Shown: positions 49,001 through 59,012, counted from the stretch's first letter. The stretch: 64,000 nucleotides of DNA from Streptoalloteichus hindustanus (GCF_900129375.1 NZ_FQVN01000009.1:1-64000), one strand, 5' to 3'. Notes: a model not told the origin generated them from the sequence alone. Numbers and translations: made by a program.

Positions 49001-49982
49001 CCTCCTCTACCTCGGGCTGTTCTTCGGGCCCGTGCAGCAGCTGTCCAACGTGTTCGACTCCTACCAGCAGGCCAGCGTGGGCCTGCGGCGGATCGGCGAC
49101 CTGCTGCGCACCCCCAGCTCGGTGCCCCCGGCCGCCGACCCGGTGCCGGTGCGGGGCCGGCTGCGGGGCGAGGTGGAGCTGCGGGACGTCGTCTTCCAGT
49201 ACGCCGACACCGAGGAGCCGGCGGTGGCCGGGGTGTCGCTGCGGGTGGCCCCCGGGGAGACGGTCGCGCTGGTCGGCGCGACGGGGGCCGGCAAGTCGAC
49301 GCTGGTCAAGCTGATCGCCCGGTTCTACGACGCGACGCGGGGCCAGGTCCTGGTCGACGGGGTGGACGTGCGGGACTACGACCTCGCCGGCTACCGGCGC
49401 CGACTGGGCGTCGTGCCGCAGGAGGCGCACCTGTTCACCGGGGACGTCGCGCGCAACATCGCCTACGGCCGGCCGGACGCGGGTCCGGCGGAGGTCGAGG
49501 CCGCGGCCAGGGCGGTGGGCGCGACGCCCGCGGTCGCCGCGCTGCCGGCCCGGTTCCGGCAGGAGGTCGGCGAGCGCGGGCAGGGGCTGTCGGCCGGTCA
49601 GCGCCAGCTCGTCGCGCTGGCCAGGGCCGAGCTGGTCGACCCGGACGTGCTGCTGCTGGACGAGGCGACGGCCGCGCTGGACCCGGCGACCGAGGCGGCG
49701 GTGCTGGCCGCCAGCGACCGCCTCGCGCAGCGCCGGACCACGTTCGTCGTGGCGCACCGGTTGGCCACGGCGGCCAGGGCGGACCGGATCGTGGTGCTGG
49801 CCGGCGGGCGGATCGTCGAGGAGGGCGGCCACGCCGAACTGCTCGCGGCCGGTGGCGCCTACGCCCGGCTGTGGGCGGCCGGCTCCGAGGCCGGCTCCGA
49901 GGCGGGCCGGGCGGCGGGTTCCCCGGCGGGTCCGGCGACGGCTCCGGCTGGCGGCGAGGAGCCGCCGGCCGCCGCACGCTGA
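46020..49982 (+). CDS. Fused two-half ABC exporter (TMD-NBD-TMD-NBD, 1320 aa)
   Basis: One polypeptide contains two complete type IV exporter halves. Half one has transmembrane helices at about 45-330, then Walker A GTAGSGKS near 395, signature LSGGQRQR and Walker B VLVLDDATSAVD near 525. An Ala/Ser-rich linker of about 110 residues (605-715) follows. Half two has helices at about 730-1030, Walker A GATGAGKS near 1085, signature LSAGQRQL and Walker B VLLLDEATAALD near 1213. NBD1 lacks the catalytic Glu (Asp instead) and NBD2 has an altered signature, the asymmetry of heterodimeric exporters with one degenerate ATP site. Usually two adjacent genes encode these halves. The substrate is likely a drug or lipid. 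Confidence 0.92.
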   Translation: MSTAPTAPPSRPARNGTADADDPDGGAGRSGWLRRLVAACWRHPRTVALSVGSSVLGVSLQALGPLLTRVAVDDAVAGSTARLAWVVAGLVGLALLSYGAAFVRRYLGGRLALDVQHDLRRAVFSSVQRLDGGNQDAMRTGQVVSRAISDLQLVQALLMMVPLSIGTVVFAVVAIAAMLWLSPMLTLVALLVVPAVGVVASRARRTLYPATWSAQQRAADLAQHVEETVTGVRVVKGFGQEEREVSRLEAAAHRLFGERMRVARLSARPTASLALLPALGQVGMLGLGGWLALRGELSLGTFLAFASYVAGLVGPARLISSLLMQAQLARAGVERVYELIDSQPEVREAAGAGDVPAGPVRVELTDVRFGYTRSEPVLDGVSLSVAPGETLALVGTAGSGKSTVSLLLPRFYDPHEGSVRIGPPGAEVDVRELRLASLRRTVGVVFEEAFLFSDTVRANIAYGRPDASDAEVEAAARAAEAHGFVTALPQGYDTPVGERGLTLSGGQRQRIALARALLSDPRVLVLDDATSAVDPATEAAIHATLRAVTAERTTILVAHRRSTLALADRIAVLDAGRVVDVGTRAELEQRCALFRALLSGPGEGIEDPDARTPVDLSPGPDGVTPALWPEPETDSVTDTGVSAAGSASGSASASTSATAAARLSASAGVRAVRAGRGPRTSAAVDAQPPTPELLASVEALPPPADEPRLAGVDPRAEDPGFRLRRLVPLVRWPLLVTVLCVAGDAATSVLLPSLVRHGVDSGVHVGQGDALRAAVLLGLLVVAVGWLLVAVQAVVTARAGETLLYVLRVRSFAHLQRLGLDYYERELAGRIMTRMTTDVDALSTFLQTGLASAVVSVLTLVGITGALVLIDLPLALVALSALPLLLVATLVFRRLSSHAYAEARERVSAVNADLQENVSGLRVAQAFTREERSAKAFAERSDAYRRSRLRAQRYIATYFPFITLLSELAQAAVLAVGAHRVATGSLTPGVLLAFLLYLGLFFGPVQQLSNVFDSYQQASVGLRRIGDLLRTPSSVPPAADPVPVRGRLRGEVELRDVVFQYADTEEPAVAGVSLRVAPGETVALVGATGAGKSTLVKLIARFYDATRGQVLVDGVDVRDYDLAGYRRRLGVVPQEAHLFTGDVARNIAYGRPDAGPAEVEAAARAVGATPAVAALPARFRQEVGERGQGLSAGQRQLVALARAELVDPDVLLLDEATAALDPATEAAVLAASDRLAQRRTTFVVAHRLATAARADRIVVLAGGRIVEEGGHAELLAAGGAYARLWAAGSEAGSEAGRAAGSPAGPATAPAGGEEPPAAAR

Positions 49983-50513
49983 CCGCCCCGGGGCCGGGTG
50001 GGGAGACACCATCGGGCGGTTGTCCGGCGCGCCGCCGGGCGTCGGGCGGGCGCGGCGCCGGCGGCGTGCAACTGCCAGGTGGTTCTTGCCAGGGGTGACG
50101 CCCCGGCAGGCGGTCCTCACCCGACCGCCGGCAGGCCCTCGCCCCGTCGCGACCAGATGATCACTCTGGGTGACAGAAGGTGGACGACCGTTCGGCGCAG
50201 CGCGGCCACCGCCCGGCGCTCGCGCGGACAGGTGTCTCCGACCCCTCGGCGGAACCCGGAGTGGTGATCGATCCCGACATCGGCCGCCATCTCGACAGCG
50301 CGGAGTAGCCAGAGACCGGAAAGACCCCCGGACGGGACCCGCCGTAGTGGTGATGGACAGAGCCGATCGGGTGACAGAGGGTCTTCCGGATCGATCCTGT
50401 GACCCACTCCTCTCCCCCAGGGGGCGACCGTGTACCAAGACGCGCCCGCGGGGGACTAGCCTGAAAACCGAGTGTGACTACCCCGAGCAGATGGATCGAG
50501 GCGAGAGCCAGCC
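49983..50513. other. Non-coding region upstream of kgd
   Basis: This 531-nt gap should contain the kgd promoter. A near-identical 13-mer (GGGTGACAGAAGG, GGGTGACAGAGGG) occurs at 50168-50180 and 50369-50381. Reading frames here look like shadows. No regulatory RNA is recognisable. Confidence 0.5.
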
Positions 50514-53500
50514 GTGTCCAGCAGCAGCCCTGCGAGTCCTGCGTCACAGTTCGGCCCCAACGAGTGGCTCGTCGAGGAGATGTACGAGAAGTTCCTCGCC
50601 GATCCCTCCTCAGTAGACCCGGCGTGGCACGACTTCTTCGCTGACTACAAGCCGACACAGAAGGCGGGTGCGGGCACGCCGGCGAAGCCAGCCGCCGCGG
50701 CGCCGCAGACCGTGACCCAGACCGCGACCACCACCCCGGACAGCAACGGCCAGGTTTCGCCCACCATGACCGCCCCCACGTCGCCCGCGGCCAAGCCCGC
50801 CCCCGCCGCGCCGGCCGCCGCCCCCACCGCCAGCGCGCCGACGACCGCCGGAGCCGCCGCCCGCAAGCCCGCGCCGGCCCAGGCCCCCAGCGCCGCTCCC
50901 GTGAAGCCGGCCGCCGGCCCGGAGCGCAAGACGCTGCGCGGCGCCGCCGCGGCCATCGCGAAGAACATGGAGCAGTCGCTGACTGTTCCGACCGCGACCA
51001 GCGTGCGCGCGGTCCCGGCGAAGCTGCTCGCGGACAACCGCATCGTCATCAACAACCACCTCAAGCGGACCCGCGGCGGCAAGGTCTCCTTCACCCACCT
51101 CATCGGCTACGCCGTCATCCGGGCGGTGGAGAGCTTCCCGAACATGAACCGGGCGTTCGCCGAGGTGGACGGCAAGCCCAACCTGGTGACGCCGGAGCAC
51201 GTCAACCTGGGTCTGGCCATCGACCTGCCGGGCAAGGACGGCCAGCGCTCGCTGGTGGTGGCCTCCATCAAGGGCTGCGAGAACATGACGTTCTCCCAGT
51301 TCTGGCAGGCCTACGAGGAGCTGATCCGCAAGGCCCGCACCGGCAGCCTGACCGCCGACGACTTCTCCGGCACCACCATCTCGCTGACCAACCCCGGCAC
51401 CATCGGCACCAACCACTCGGTGCCCCGGCTGACCAAGGGTCAGGGCGCGATCATCGGCGTGGGCGCGATGGAGTACCCGGCCGAGTACCAGGGCGCCAGC
51501 GAGGCCACCCTGATCGAGATGGGCATCAGCAAGATCATCACGCTGACGTCCACCTACGACCACCGGATCATCCAGGGCGCCGAGTCCGGCGAGTTCCTGC
51601 GGCGCGTCCACCAGCTCCTGCTGGGCGAGGACGGCTTCTACGACGACATCTTCACCTCGCTGCGTCTGCCGTACGAGCCGGTGCGCTGGGTGCGCGACAT
51701 CCCGGCCGGCGCGGTCGACAAGACGGCGCGCGTGCTGGAGCTGATCGACGCCTACCGCACGCGCGGCCACCTGATGGCCGACACCGACCCGCTGAACTAC
51801 CGCCAGCGCCGGCACGAGGACCTCGACGTCCTCTCGCACGGCCTGACGCTGTGGGACCTGGACCGCGAGTTCCCGGTCGGCGGCTTCGCCGGCAAGGAGC
51901 GCATGAAGCTGCGCGACGTGCTGGGCGTGCTGCGCGACTCGTACTGCCGGACCGTCGGCGTCGAGTACACGCACATCACCGACCCGGACGAGCGCCGCTG
52001 GCTCCAGGAGCGCATCGAGGTCCCGCACGAGAAGCCGGCGGCCACGGTCCAGAAGTACATCCTGTCGAAGCTGAACGCGGCCGAGGCCTTCGAGACGTTC
52101 CTGCAGACGAAGTACGTCGGCCAGAAGCGGTTCTCGCTGGAGGGCGGCGAGAGCGTCATCCCGCTGCTGGACGCGGTGCTGGACAAGTCCGCCGAGCACG
52201 ACCTGGACGAGGTCGTCATCGGCATGCCGCACCGGGGCCGGCTCAACGTGCTCGCCAACATCGTCGAGAAGCCGATCTCGCAGATCTTCCGCGAGTTCGA
52301 GGGCAACCTCGACCCCGGCCAGGCGCACGGCTCCGGCGACGTGAAGTACCACCTCGGCGCCGAGGGCAAGTACTTCCGCATGTTCGGCGACGGCGAGGTG
52401 AAGGTCTCGCTGACCTGCAACCCGTCGCACCTGGAGGCCGTGGACCCGGTGCTGGAGGGCATCGTCCGGGCCAAGCAGGACCTGCTGGACAAGGGCGGCG
52501 AGGGCTTCACCGTGCTGCCCGTGCTGATGCACGGCGACGCCGCGTTCGCCGGCCAGGGCGTGGTCGCCGAGACGCTGAACCTGGCGCTGCTGCGCGGCTA
52601 CCGCACCGGCGGCACGCTGCACGTGATCATCAACAACCAGGTCGGCTTCACCACCGCGCCGGAGCACTCGCGCTCCAGCCAGTACTGCACCGACGTGGCC
52701 AAGATGATCCAGGCGCCGGTGTTCCACGTGAACGGCGACGACCCGGAGGCCTGCTACTGGGTCGCCAAGCTCGCGGTGGACTACCGCCAGGAGTTCGGCA
52801 AGGACGTCGTCATCGACATGGTCTGCTACCGGCGCCGGGGCCACAACGAGGGCGACGACCCCTCGATGACCCAGCCGGGCATGTACGACATCATCGACGG
52901 CAAGCGCAGCGTCCGGAAGACCTACACCGAGGCGTTGATCGGCCGCGGGGACATCTCCGTCGACGAGGCCGAGAAGGCGCTGCGGGACTACGCCAGCCAG
53001 CTGGAGCACGTCTTCAACGAGGTGCGGGAGCTGGAGCGGCACCCGGCGTCCCCGAGCCCGTCGGTGGAGTCCGACCAGCAGGTCCCGGCCAAGGTGCCGA
53101 CCAACGTCCCGGCCGAGGTCGTCCAGCGGATCGGCGACTCCTACGTCAACCTGCCGGAGGGCTTCAGCCCGCACCCGCGGGTCAAGCCGGTGCTGGAGCG
53201 GCGCGCCAAGATGTCCCGCGAGGGCGGCATCGACTGGGCGTTCGCCGAGCTGCTGGCGTTCGGCTCGCTGGCCATGGAGGGCCGGATGGTCCGACTGGCC
53301 GGCCAGGACTCGCGGCGCGGCACCTTCGTGCAGCGGCACGCGGTGCTGATCGACCGCAAGACCGGCCAGGAGTACACCCCGCTGCAGAACCTGGCCGAGG
53401 GCCAGGGCCGGTTCCTGGTCTACGACTCGGCGCTGAGCGAGTTCGCGGCCCTGGGCTTCGAGTACGGCTACTCGGTGGCCAACCCGGACGCGCTGGTGCT

Positions 53501-54257
53501 GTGGGAGGCGCAGTTCGGCGACTTCGTCAACGGCGCCCAGTCGATCATCGACGAGTTCATCTCGTCCGGTGAGGCCAAGTGGGGCCAGCGCTCCGACGTC
53601 GTGGTCCTGCTGCCGCACGGCCACGAGGGCCAGGGCCCGGACCACACCTCGGGCCGCATCGAGCGCTGGCTGCAGCTGTGCGCCGAGGGCTCGATGACCG
53701 TGGCCGTGCCGTCGACCCCGGCGAGCTACTTCCACCTGCTGCGGCGGCACGCCCTCGACGGCGTGCAGCGCCCGCTGGTGGTGTTCACGCCCAAGTCGAT
53801 GCTGCGGCTCAAGGCGGCCACCAGCCCGGTGAAGGAGTTCACCGAGGGCCGGTTCCAGACCGTGCTGGACGACCCGCTGGTGCCGGACCCGTCGAAGGTG
53901 ACCCGCCTGCTGCTGTGCAGCGGCAAGATCGCCTACGAGCTGAACAACGAGCGGGAGAAGCGCGGTGCCACCGACACCGCCATCCTGCGCGTCGAGCAGC
54001 TCTACCCGGTGCCGAAGCGCCGGCTGGCCGAGCTGCTGGAGCGGTACCCGAACGCCACCGACATCCGGTGGGTGCAGGAGGAGCCGGCGAACCAGGGCGC
54101 CTGGCCGTTCTTCGGCCTCAACCTGCCGGAGCTGCTGCCGGAGCGGCTGACGGGCATCCGGCGGGTCTCCCGCCGGCCGATGGCCGCGCCGTCCTCGGGC
54201 ATGAGCAAGGTGCACGAGGTCGAGCAGCAGGAGATCCTGACCAAGGCGTTCAGCTAG
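50514..54257 (+). CDS. kgd: Multifunctional 2-oxoglutarate dehydrogenase E1/E2 (Kgd/OdhA type)
   Basis: This 1247-aa protein combines E2 succinyltransferase and E1 2-oxoglutarate decarboxylase in the TCA cycle. The N-terminal [30 protein letters not shown] motif, in blocks, is diagnostic. An Ala/Pro-rich linker (about 45-140) follows, then the E2 catalytic domain with [15 protein letters not shown], where His350 is catalytic. The thiamine-diphosphate E1 domain occupies the rest, with [42 protein letters not shown] and [12 protein letters not shown]. It starts with GTG and ends at a long hairpin. In mycobacteria and corynebacteria the homologue is regulated by FHA proteins. Confidence 0.97.
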   Translation: MSSSSPASPASQFGPNEWLVEEMYEKFLADPSSVDPAWHDFFADYKPTQKAGAGTPAKPAAAAPQTVTQTATTTPDSNGQVSPTMTAPTSPAAKPAPAAPAAAPTASAPTTAGAAARKPAPAQAPSAAPVKPAAGPERKTLRGAAAAIAKNMEQSLTVPTATSVRAVPAKLLADNRIVINNHLKRTRGGKVSFTHLIGYAVIRAVESFPNMNRAFAEVDGKPNLVTPEHVNLGLAIDLPGKDGQRSLVVASIKGCENMTFSQFWQAYEELIRKARTGSLTADDFSGTTISLTNPGTIGTNHSVPRLTKGQGAIIGVGAMEYPAEYQGASEATLIEMGISKIITLTSTYDHRIIQGAESGEFLRRVHQLLLGEDGFYDDIFTSLRLPYEPVRWVRDIPAGAVDKTARVLELIDAYRTRGHLMADTDPLNYRQRRHEDLDVLSHGLTLWDLDREFPVGGFAGKERMKLRDVLGVLRDSYCRTVGVEYTHITDPDERRWLQERIEVPHEKPAATVQKYILSKLNAAEAFETFLQTKYVGQKRFSLEGGESVIPLLDAVLDKSAEHDLDEVVIGMPHRGRLNVLANIVEKPISQIFREFEGNLDPGQAHGSGDVKYHLGAEGKYFRMFGDGEVKVSLTCNPSHLEAVDPVLEGIVRAKQDLLDKGGEGFTVLPVLMHGDAAFAGQGVVAETLNLALLRGYRTGGTLHVIINNQVGFTTAPEHSRSSQYCTDVAKMIQAPVFHVNGDDPEACYWVAKLAVDYRQEFGKDVVIDMVCYRRRGHNEGDDPSMTQPGMYDIIDGKRSVRKTYTEALIGRGDISVDEAEKALRDYASQLEHVFNEVRELERHPASPSPSVESDQQVPAKVPTNVPAEVVQRIGDSYVNLPEGFSPHPRVKPVLERRAKMSREGGIDWAFAELLAFGSLAMEGRMVRLAGQDSRRGTFVQRHAVLIDRKTGQEYTPLQNLAEGQGRFLVYDSALSEFAALGFEYGYSVANPDALVLWEAQFGDFVNGAQSIIDEFISSGEAKWGQRSDVVVLLPHGHEGQGPDHTSGRIERWLQLCAEGSMTVAVPSTPASYFHLLRRHALDGVQRPLVVFTPKSMLRLKAATSPVKEFTEGRFQTVLDDPLVPDPSKVTRLLLCSGKIAYELNNEREKRGATDTAILRVEQLYPVPKRRLAELLERYPNATDIRWVQEEPANQGAWPFFGLNLPELLPERLTGIRRVSRRPMAAPSSGMSKVHEVEQQEILTKAFS

Positions 54258-54277
54258 TCGACGCCTACGCTGTTGGC

Positions 54278-54310
54278 GAGCCGCCGGGTCCCGATCGGAC
54301 CCGGCGGCTC
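54278..54310 (+). terminator. 14-bp hairpin after kgd
   Basis: GAGCCGCCGGGTCC and GGACCCGGCGGCTC form a perfect stem around a short CGATC loop, 20 nt past the kgd stop. Confidence 0.88.
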
Positions 54311-54339
54311 GGCCGTTCCCCCTCATCTGGAGGACTCTC

Positions 54340-54516
54340 GTGTACTTCACCGACCGGGGCATCGAGGAGCTGGAGGACCGCCGCGGCGACGAGGAGGTCA
54401 CCCTCGCCTGGCTGTCCGAGAAGATGCGGGCGTTCGTCGACCTGAACCCCGACTTCGAGGACGCCATGGAGCGCTTCGCCACGTTCCTCGCCCGGGACGA
54501 CGACGTCGACGAGTGA
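54340..54516 (+). CDS. DUF6104-family small acidic protein (58 aa)
   Basis: This 58-aa protein reads MYFTDRGIEELEDRRGDEEV, then LAWLSEKMRAFVDLNPDFED and ends ARDDDVDE. It matches the short acidic DUF6104 family that commonly follows kgd in actinomycetes. TCTGGAGG lies before the GTG. It is entirely helical by appearance and strongly acidic. The function is unknown. A terminator separates it from kgd, so it is probably transcribed on its own or by read-through. Confidence 0.85.
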   Translation: MYFTDRGIEELEDRRGDEEVTLAWLSEKMRAFVDLNPDFEDAMERFATFLARDDDVDE

Positions 54517-54632
54517 CGCGGCGCGGGGCTGCCGCGCGACCCGCGGCCACCCGCGCTCCCGGGTGCGGTCCCACCGAGGATCGCACCCGGTTTCTCCCCG
54601 TGGCCGGGCGTCGGGCGAGGGTGTCCGGGAGG

Positions 54633-54932
54633 TCAGCCCTCGGGTGTCACGAGGATCTTGAAGAGCATGTTGTCGGCGTTGGTCAGGACCTGGGCCGCCA
54701 CCCGGCGCTGGCACTCGACCAGGTGGGCCTTGGGCACGTAGGTGACCAGGCCCATCACCGCCCACTGGCCGTCCCCGAGGTCGACGCAGAACCCCTCGTC
54801 CGTCGCCCGACCGACCACGAGGGCGGCGAGCACCGTCGGCTCGCTGTCGATCTCGTTGTAGACGGTGGAGCTGATGACCAGAACGGCCGCGTCCCCCACC
54901 GTCCACACCTCACCGCGCCGAGGCGTCCTCAC
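54633..54932 (-). CDS. MazF/PemK-like toxin of a type II toxin-antitoxin pair
   Basis: This 99-aa protein starts TPRRGEVWTV and continues AAVLVISSTVYNEIDSEPTVLAALVV, matching the SH3-like barrel start and RPAVVVS-type strand of MazF/PemK ribonucleases. The C-terminal part (TYVPKAHLVECQRRVAAQVL) forms the final helix. It lacks the complete basic loop of classic MazF, so activity is not certain. The ATG overlaps the stop of the RHH gene by four nt, the usual antitoxin-first order. Confidence 0.72.
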   Translation of the reverse strand: MRTPRRGEVWTVGDAAVLVISSTVYNEIDSEPTVLAALVVGRATDEGFCVDLGDGQWAVMGLVTYVPKAHLVECQRRVAAQVLTNADNMLFKILVTPEG

Positions 54933-55246
54933 TCAGCGCCTTCGCGGTTCGGGCGCCCGGCGTTCGGGCCTTCGGCAGTCGAGCCCCCGGTGGTCGGACC
55001 CCCGACGGTCGGGACACCGACGTCGGCCAGCGCCCGCTGGTTCGCCCGGTGGAAGGCCAGCGCCGTCTCCACCACGCCCGGGCTGTCCGCCAGCCACGCC
55101 GCGTGCGCCGCGCACCGGCGGCGCATGTCCTCGGCGTCCAGCACACCCTCCACCCAGCTGTTCATCGACTGGTGGTCGGCCTCGGCGTAGCGGCGGACAG
55201 CTTCGTACACCTCGTCCGACAACCGCAGTGTGATGGTCCGCGTCAT
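54929..55246 (-). CDS. Ribbon-helix-helix antitoxin with low-complexity tail
   Basis: This 105-aa protein has a ribbon-helix-helix DNA-binding N-terminus, TRTITLRLSDEVYEAVRRYAEADHQSMNSW, in blocks, followed by a helical VEGVLDAEDMRRRC region. Antitoxins of this type repress their own operon. After about residue 76 it has a Gly/Pro/Thr-rich tail with VPTVGGPTTGG repeats and no homology to usual antitoxins, which end near 75-80 aa. The ATGA overlap with the toxin gene supports coupled expression. Confidence 0.75.
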   Translation of the reverse strand: MTRTITLRLSDEVYEAVRRYAEADHQSMNSWVEGVLDAEDMRRRCAAHAAWLADSPGVVETALAFHRANQRALADVGVPTVGGPTTGGSTAEGPNAGRPNREGAE

Positions 55247-55327
55247 GCTCGCCGACGCTAGCGGGTCACGCTGTCACGGCGGAGGTGTCCCCGCGCCGCG
55301 CGCGGGGTCGTGTCGGTGGTGGTGGGC

Positions 55328-56485
55328 TCAGCGGACGCGCTCTCCCTTGCGCCAGACGGCGTGCGTGAGCGGGACGCCGGGGCGGTAGGCCAGCCACGCC
55401 GCGCTCGGCGCGTTCAGCACGTGCACGTCGGCGCGCGCGCCGGGCCGCAGCACGCCGACGGCCCCGTCGCCGCGCTCCCGGCGGAGCGCCCGCGCTCCGC
55501 CCCAGGTCGCCGCCCGCACGGCCTCCTCGACGCTCATCCGCATCTGGAGCACGGCCGTGGCCACGCAGAACGCCATGGACGAGGTGTAGGACGACCCCGG
55601 ATTGCAGTTGGAGGCCAGGGCGACGGTCGCCCCGGCGTCCAGCAGCTCGCGCGCGTTGGGCAGCGGCTGGCGGGTCGACAGGTCGCAGGCGGGCAGCAGG
55701 GTGGCCACGGTCTCGGACCCGGCGAGGGCGTCGATGTCGTGGCCCTCCAGGTACGTGCAGTGGTCGACGCTGGCCGCGCCCAGCTCCACGGCCAGGCGCA
55801 CGCCCGGCCCCGGGCCGAGCTGGTTGCCGTGCACCCGCAGCCCCAGCCCGCGCGCCTTCGCCGCGGCCAGCACCGTGCGCGACTGGTCCTCGTCGAACGC
55901 GCCGCTCTCGCAGAACACGTCGACCCAGCGGACGTGCGGGGCGACCGCGTCCAGCATCTCGCCGCTGACCAGCCGCACGTAGTCGTCGGCGTCCCAGCCC
56001 TGGGGCACCAGGTGGGCGCCGAGGAAGGTGACCTCCTCGACCTCCTGCCCGGCGATCCGCGCGGAGCGCACCTCGTCGGTGACGGTCAGGCCGTAGCCGG
56101 TCTTGGTCTCGAAGCACGTGGTGCCCTGGGCGACGGCCTCGGCGACGTGCCGGCGCAGGCCGGTCGCGAGCTCGGCGTCGCTGGCCGCGCGGGTGGCGGA
56201 GACGGTCACCGCGATGCCGCCGGCCTGGTAGGGCTGTCCGGCCATCCGGGCGGCGAACTCGGCGGTGCGGTCGCCGGCGAACACCAGGTGGGTGTGGCTG
56301 TCCACCCAGCCGGGCAGCACGGCCCGCCCGCCCACGTCGACCCGCTCGTCGGCGTCCGGGGCGCGGTCGGCGGGGCCGACCCAGACGACCCGCTCGTCGT
56401 CGAGCACCAGGGCCGCGTCCGACAGCGTCCCCAGGTCGTCGTCGTTCGTGGTCAGCTCGCTGATCCCGGTGACGAGCACGCTCAT
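55328..56485 (-). CDS. hutI: Imidazolonepropionase
   Basis: This 385-aa amidohydrolase opens the imidazolone ring to give formimidoylglutamate. Metal ligands are in [12 protein letters not shown], and other family blocks are [23 protein letters not shown] and [13 protein letters not shown] final metal Asp lies in the [10 protein letters not shown] region. It is the last gene of the hut operon. Its ATG overlaps the hutF stop as ATGA. The operon order is HutH, HutU, M20 hydrolase, HutF, HutI. Confidence 0.94.
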   Translation of the reverse strand: MSVLVTGISELTTNDDDLGTLSDAALVLDDERVVWVGPADRAPDADERVDVGGRAVLPGWVDSHTHLVFAGDRTAEFAARMAGQPYQAGGIAVTVSATRAASDAELATGLRRHVAEAVAQGTTCFETKTGYGLTVTDEVRSARIAGQEVEEVTFLGAHLVPQGWDADDYVRLVSGEMLDAVAPHVRWVDVFCESGAFDEDQSRTVLAAAKARGLGLRVHGNQLGPGPGVRLAVELGAASVDHCTYLEGHDIDALAGSETVATLLPACDLSTRQPLPNARELLDAGATVALASNCNPGSSYTSSMAFCVATAVLQMRMSVEEAVRAATWGGARALRRERGDGAVGVLRPGARADVHVLNAPSAAWLAYRPGVPLTHAVWRKGERVR

Positions 56486-57804
56486 GCCCACAGCCCTTCG
56501 ATCGCCTCGGCCAGCAGCCGGCCGACGTCTCCCAGAGTCTCGTGCCGGCCCTGGTGGGCCACCACCCGGCCGCCCACCACGACGGTGTCCACGTCGGACG
56601 CGCTGGCCGCGAGCAGCACCTGGTCCGGCAGCGCGCCCGCGGTGCGCGGGGTGTCCGTGCGGACGGCGACCAGGTCGCAGTGCGCGCCGACGGCGATCCG
56701 CCCGTCGCCGGTCCAGCCCAGGCTGTCGTGGCCGTGGGCGGTCGCGGCGGCGAGCAGCTCCTCGGGCCGGAACCGGCCGCGGTGGTTGCTGCGCAGCCGC
56801 TCGCCGTGCTCCAGCGCGCGCATCTCCAGCAGCGGGTCGACCACGGCGTGCTGGTCGCTGCCCAGCGAGAGGGGGCTCCCCGCGTCGGCGAGGTCGCGGG
56901 CCGGCCCGATGCCGTCCGCGAGGTCGCCCTCGGTGGTGGGGCAGAAGCAGGCCACGGTCCCGGTGTCGCCGAGGAGTTCGACGTCCCGCTCGGTGAGGTG
57001 GGTGGCGTGGACGGCGCTGGTGCGCGGGGACAGCGCGCCGGCCTCGTGCAACAGCTCGGTCGGAGTGCGGCCGTAGGCGGCCAGGCACGCCTCGTTCTCG
57101 GCCGGCTGCTCCGAGACGTGGACGTGCAGCGGCCGGTCCCGGCCCGCGCCCGCCACGACGTCGGCCAGCATCTGCCGGGGCACGGCGCGCACCGAGTGGA
57201 TGGCCGCGCCGATCCGGGTCGTGGCGTCGTCGGAGAGCGCGGCGACCCGCTCGGCCCACGCGGCGGCCGTGCCGTCGCCGAACCGGAGCTGGGTCCCGGT
57301 CAGCTCGTGGCCGATCCCGCCGGCGAGGTAGCAGGTGTCGAGCAGGGTGAGGCGGATGCCGGCCTCGGCCGCGGCCTGCCGCAGGGCCTGCCCCATGGCG
57401 TTGGGGTCGGCGTAGCGGCGGCCCTCCCCCGCGTGGTGCAGGTAGTGGAACTCCCCGACGCAGGAGACGCCGGCGAGCGCCATCTCCGCGTACGCGGCCC
57501 TGGCCAGGGTGAGGTAGCTGTCCGGGTCGAGCCGGTCGGCGAGCGCGTACATGGCGTGCCGCCAGGTCCAGAACGTGCCGCCGTCACCGTGGGTCCGGCC
57601 GCGGAGCGCGCGGTGGAAGGCGTGCGAGTGCGCGTTGGCGAAACCCGGGAGGACCACCCCGGGCAGCCGCCGCACGCCCAGCGGCGCTGTGTCCACTGTG
57701 GACACACTGGCGATCCGGCCGGCGCCGTCGGTCCGGACGAGGACGCCCTCGGCGATCCCGGTCGGCAGCCAGGCCCGCTCGCACCAGAACCCGGAGCCGT
57801 TCAC
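56482..57804 (-). CDS. hutF: Formimidoylglutamate deiminase
   Basis: This 440-aa amidohydrolase hydrolyses formimidoylglutamate to N-formylglutamate and ammonia. Its metal site [12 protein letters not shown] and [24 protein letters not shown] and [15 protein letters not shown] motifs are those of HutF, not HutG. The GTG at 57804 overlaps the stop of the M20 gene. HutF defines the five-step route, which requires a later N-formylglutamate deformylase. A perfect dispersed palindrome lies inside the gene at 57691-57703. Confidence 0.93.
   Translation of the reverse strand: MNGSGFWCERAWLPTGIAEGVLVRTDGAGRIASVSTVDTAPLGVRRLPGVVLPGFANAHSHAFHRALRGRTHGDGGTFWTWRHAMYALADRLDPDSYLTLARAAYAEMALAGVSCVGEFHYLHHAGEGRRYADPNAMGQALRQAAAEAGIRLTLLDTCYLAGGIGHELTGTQLRFGDGTAAAWAERVAALSDDATTRIGAAIHSVRAVPRQMLADVVAGAGRDRPLHVHVSEQPAENEACLAAYGRTPTELLHEAGALSPRTSAVHATHLTERDVELLGDTGTVACFCPTTEGDLADGIGPARDLADAGSPLSLGSDQHAVVDPLLEMRALEHGERLRSNHRGRFRPEELLAAATAHGHDSLGWTGDGRIAVGAHCDLVAVRTDTPRTAGALPDQVLLAASASDVDTVVVGGRVVAHQGRHETLGDVGRLLAEAIEGLWA
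57691..57703. repeat. Dispersed palindrome, perfect copy (GTCCACTGTGGAC)
   Basis: This perfect copy lies within hutF and encodes VSTVD. Variant copies occur nearby at 58182-58194 and 60777-60789. Confidence 0.7.
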
Positions 57805-59012
57805 CGGCCGTCTCCCGCCAGGTGGGCCAGGACCGCGACCAGGGCGTCGACGCCGGCCTCGCAGTCGGCCGGCTCGGCGTGCTCGGCCGGGGCGTGGCTG
57901 ATCCCGGTGGGGTTGCGCACGAACAGCATCGCCGTGGGCACCCGGGCGGCGAGGATGCCCGCGTCGTGGCCGGCGCCGGAGGGCAGCGCCGGCGCTCCGC
58001 CGAGGAGGCCGGCCAGCTCGTCCCGCAGCACCGGGTCGAAGAAGACCGTGTCGCCGTAGGACTCCTCGGTCACCTCGACCTGGCAGCCCTCGGCGGCCGC
58101 GGCCTCGCGCGCCGCGGCGGTGATGTCCGCGACCACCGCGCGCGTCGTGCCGTCGTCGGCCGCGCGCGCGTCCAGCCAGACGTCCACAGTGGAGGCGATC
58201 ACGTTGGTGCCGCCGGGCACGGGCACCAGCCGGCCGACGGTGGCGCGGGCGCCGGGCAGCGCGCTCGCGGCGCTCCTGGCGGCGAGCACGAGCCGCGACG
58301 CGGGCAGCATCGGGTCGTGCCGGTCGGTGATCGGGGTGGCGCCCGCGTGGTTGCCCTCGCCGGTGAACCGGAACCGCCACCGGCCGTGCGCCAGGATCGT
58401 CGACGCCACGCCGACCGCCCGGCCCAGGTCGACCAGCCCCCGGCCCTGCTCGACGTGCAGCTCCACGAACTGGCCGATGCGGCCGAGCGCCTCGTCGTCC
58501 CGGCCCATGCGGTCCGGGTCCAGGCCGGCGGCGCGCGCCGCGTCGGCGACCGTCGTGCCGTCCCGGTCCCGCAGGCGGCGGGCCGCGTCCGGGTCGATGG
58601 TGCCGGCGAGCAGCCGCGAGCCCAGGCAGGGCACGCCGAACCGGCCGCCCTCCTCCTCGGCGAACACCACCACCGCGAGCGGCCGGGCCGGGACGAACCC
58701 GCGCGCCCGCAACCCGTCCACGGCGGCCAGCGCGGCGACCACGCCGAGCGGCCCGTCGAACGCCCCGCCGCCGGGCACCGAGTCCAGGTGGCTCCCGGTG
58801 ACGACCGCGTCCGGGCCGGGCCGGCCCCACCACGCCCAGATGTTGCCGTTGCGGTCCACCTCGACGTCCAGGCCACGCGCGGTGGCCTCGCCGACGAACC
58901 ACTCCCGCAGTGCCAGCTCGTCCCGGTCGAACCCGTGCCGGGAGTAGCCACCGCGCACGCGGTCGACGCCGACGTCCGCGATGGCGGCGAGCAGGCCGGT
59001 CGCCGTAGCCAT
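57801..59012 (-). CDS. M20 amidohydrolase of the allantoate amidohydrolase family, in the hut operon
   Basis: This 403-aa zinc hydrolase resembles allantoate amidohydrolase and N-carbamoyl-L-amino-acid hydrolase. Metal ligands are in GSHLDSVPGGGAFDG, EEEGGRFG and the C-terminal GHDAG; ELHVEQGRGL is also typical. The ATG at 59012 has AGGAGG upstream and overlaps in-frame with a weaker upstream start. It sits between HutU and HutF, exactly where the pathway needs removal of the formyl group from N-formylglutamate, and no HutG is present. I infer that it is the N-formylglutamate deformylase of this operon. Enzyme activity is untested. Confidence 0.88.
   Translation of the reverse strand: MATATGLLAAIADVGVDRVRGGYSRHGFDRDELALREWFVGEATARGLDVEVDRNGNIWAWWGRPGPDAVVTGSHLDSVPGGGAFDGPLGVVAALAAVDGLRARGFVPARPLAVVVFAEEEGGRFGVPCLGSRLLAGTIDPDAARRLRDRDGTTVADAARAAGLDPDRMGRDDEALGRIGQFVELHVEQGRGLVDLGRAVGVASTILAHGRWRFRFTGEGNHAGATPITDRHDPMLPASRLVLAARSAASALPGARATVGRLVPVPGGTNVIASTVDVWLDARAADDGTTRAVVADITAAAREAAAAEGCQVEVTEESYGDTVFFDPVLRDELAGLLGGAPALPSGAGHDAGILAARVPTAMLFVRNPTGISHAPAEHAEPADCEAGVDALVAVLAHLAGDGR

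Noticed and set aside
50117-50407. A 96-codon minus-strand frame upstream of kgd.
   Set aside because: No ribosome-binding site and weak third-position bias; it lies where the kgd promoter is expected.
45993-50438. A 1481-codon open frame on the minus strand opposite the fused ABC exporter.
   Set aside because: Very high GC removes stop codons from antisense frames. The product is a Gly/Arg/Gln-rich scramble with no domain, while the plus strand encodes two full ABC exporter halves.
50610-54482. A 1290-codon minus-strand frame opposite kgd.
   Set aside because: It is a shadow of kgd; the amino acid composition is skewed to Arg, Leu, Val and Gln, and kgd motifs on the plus strand are unambiguous.
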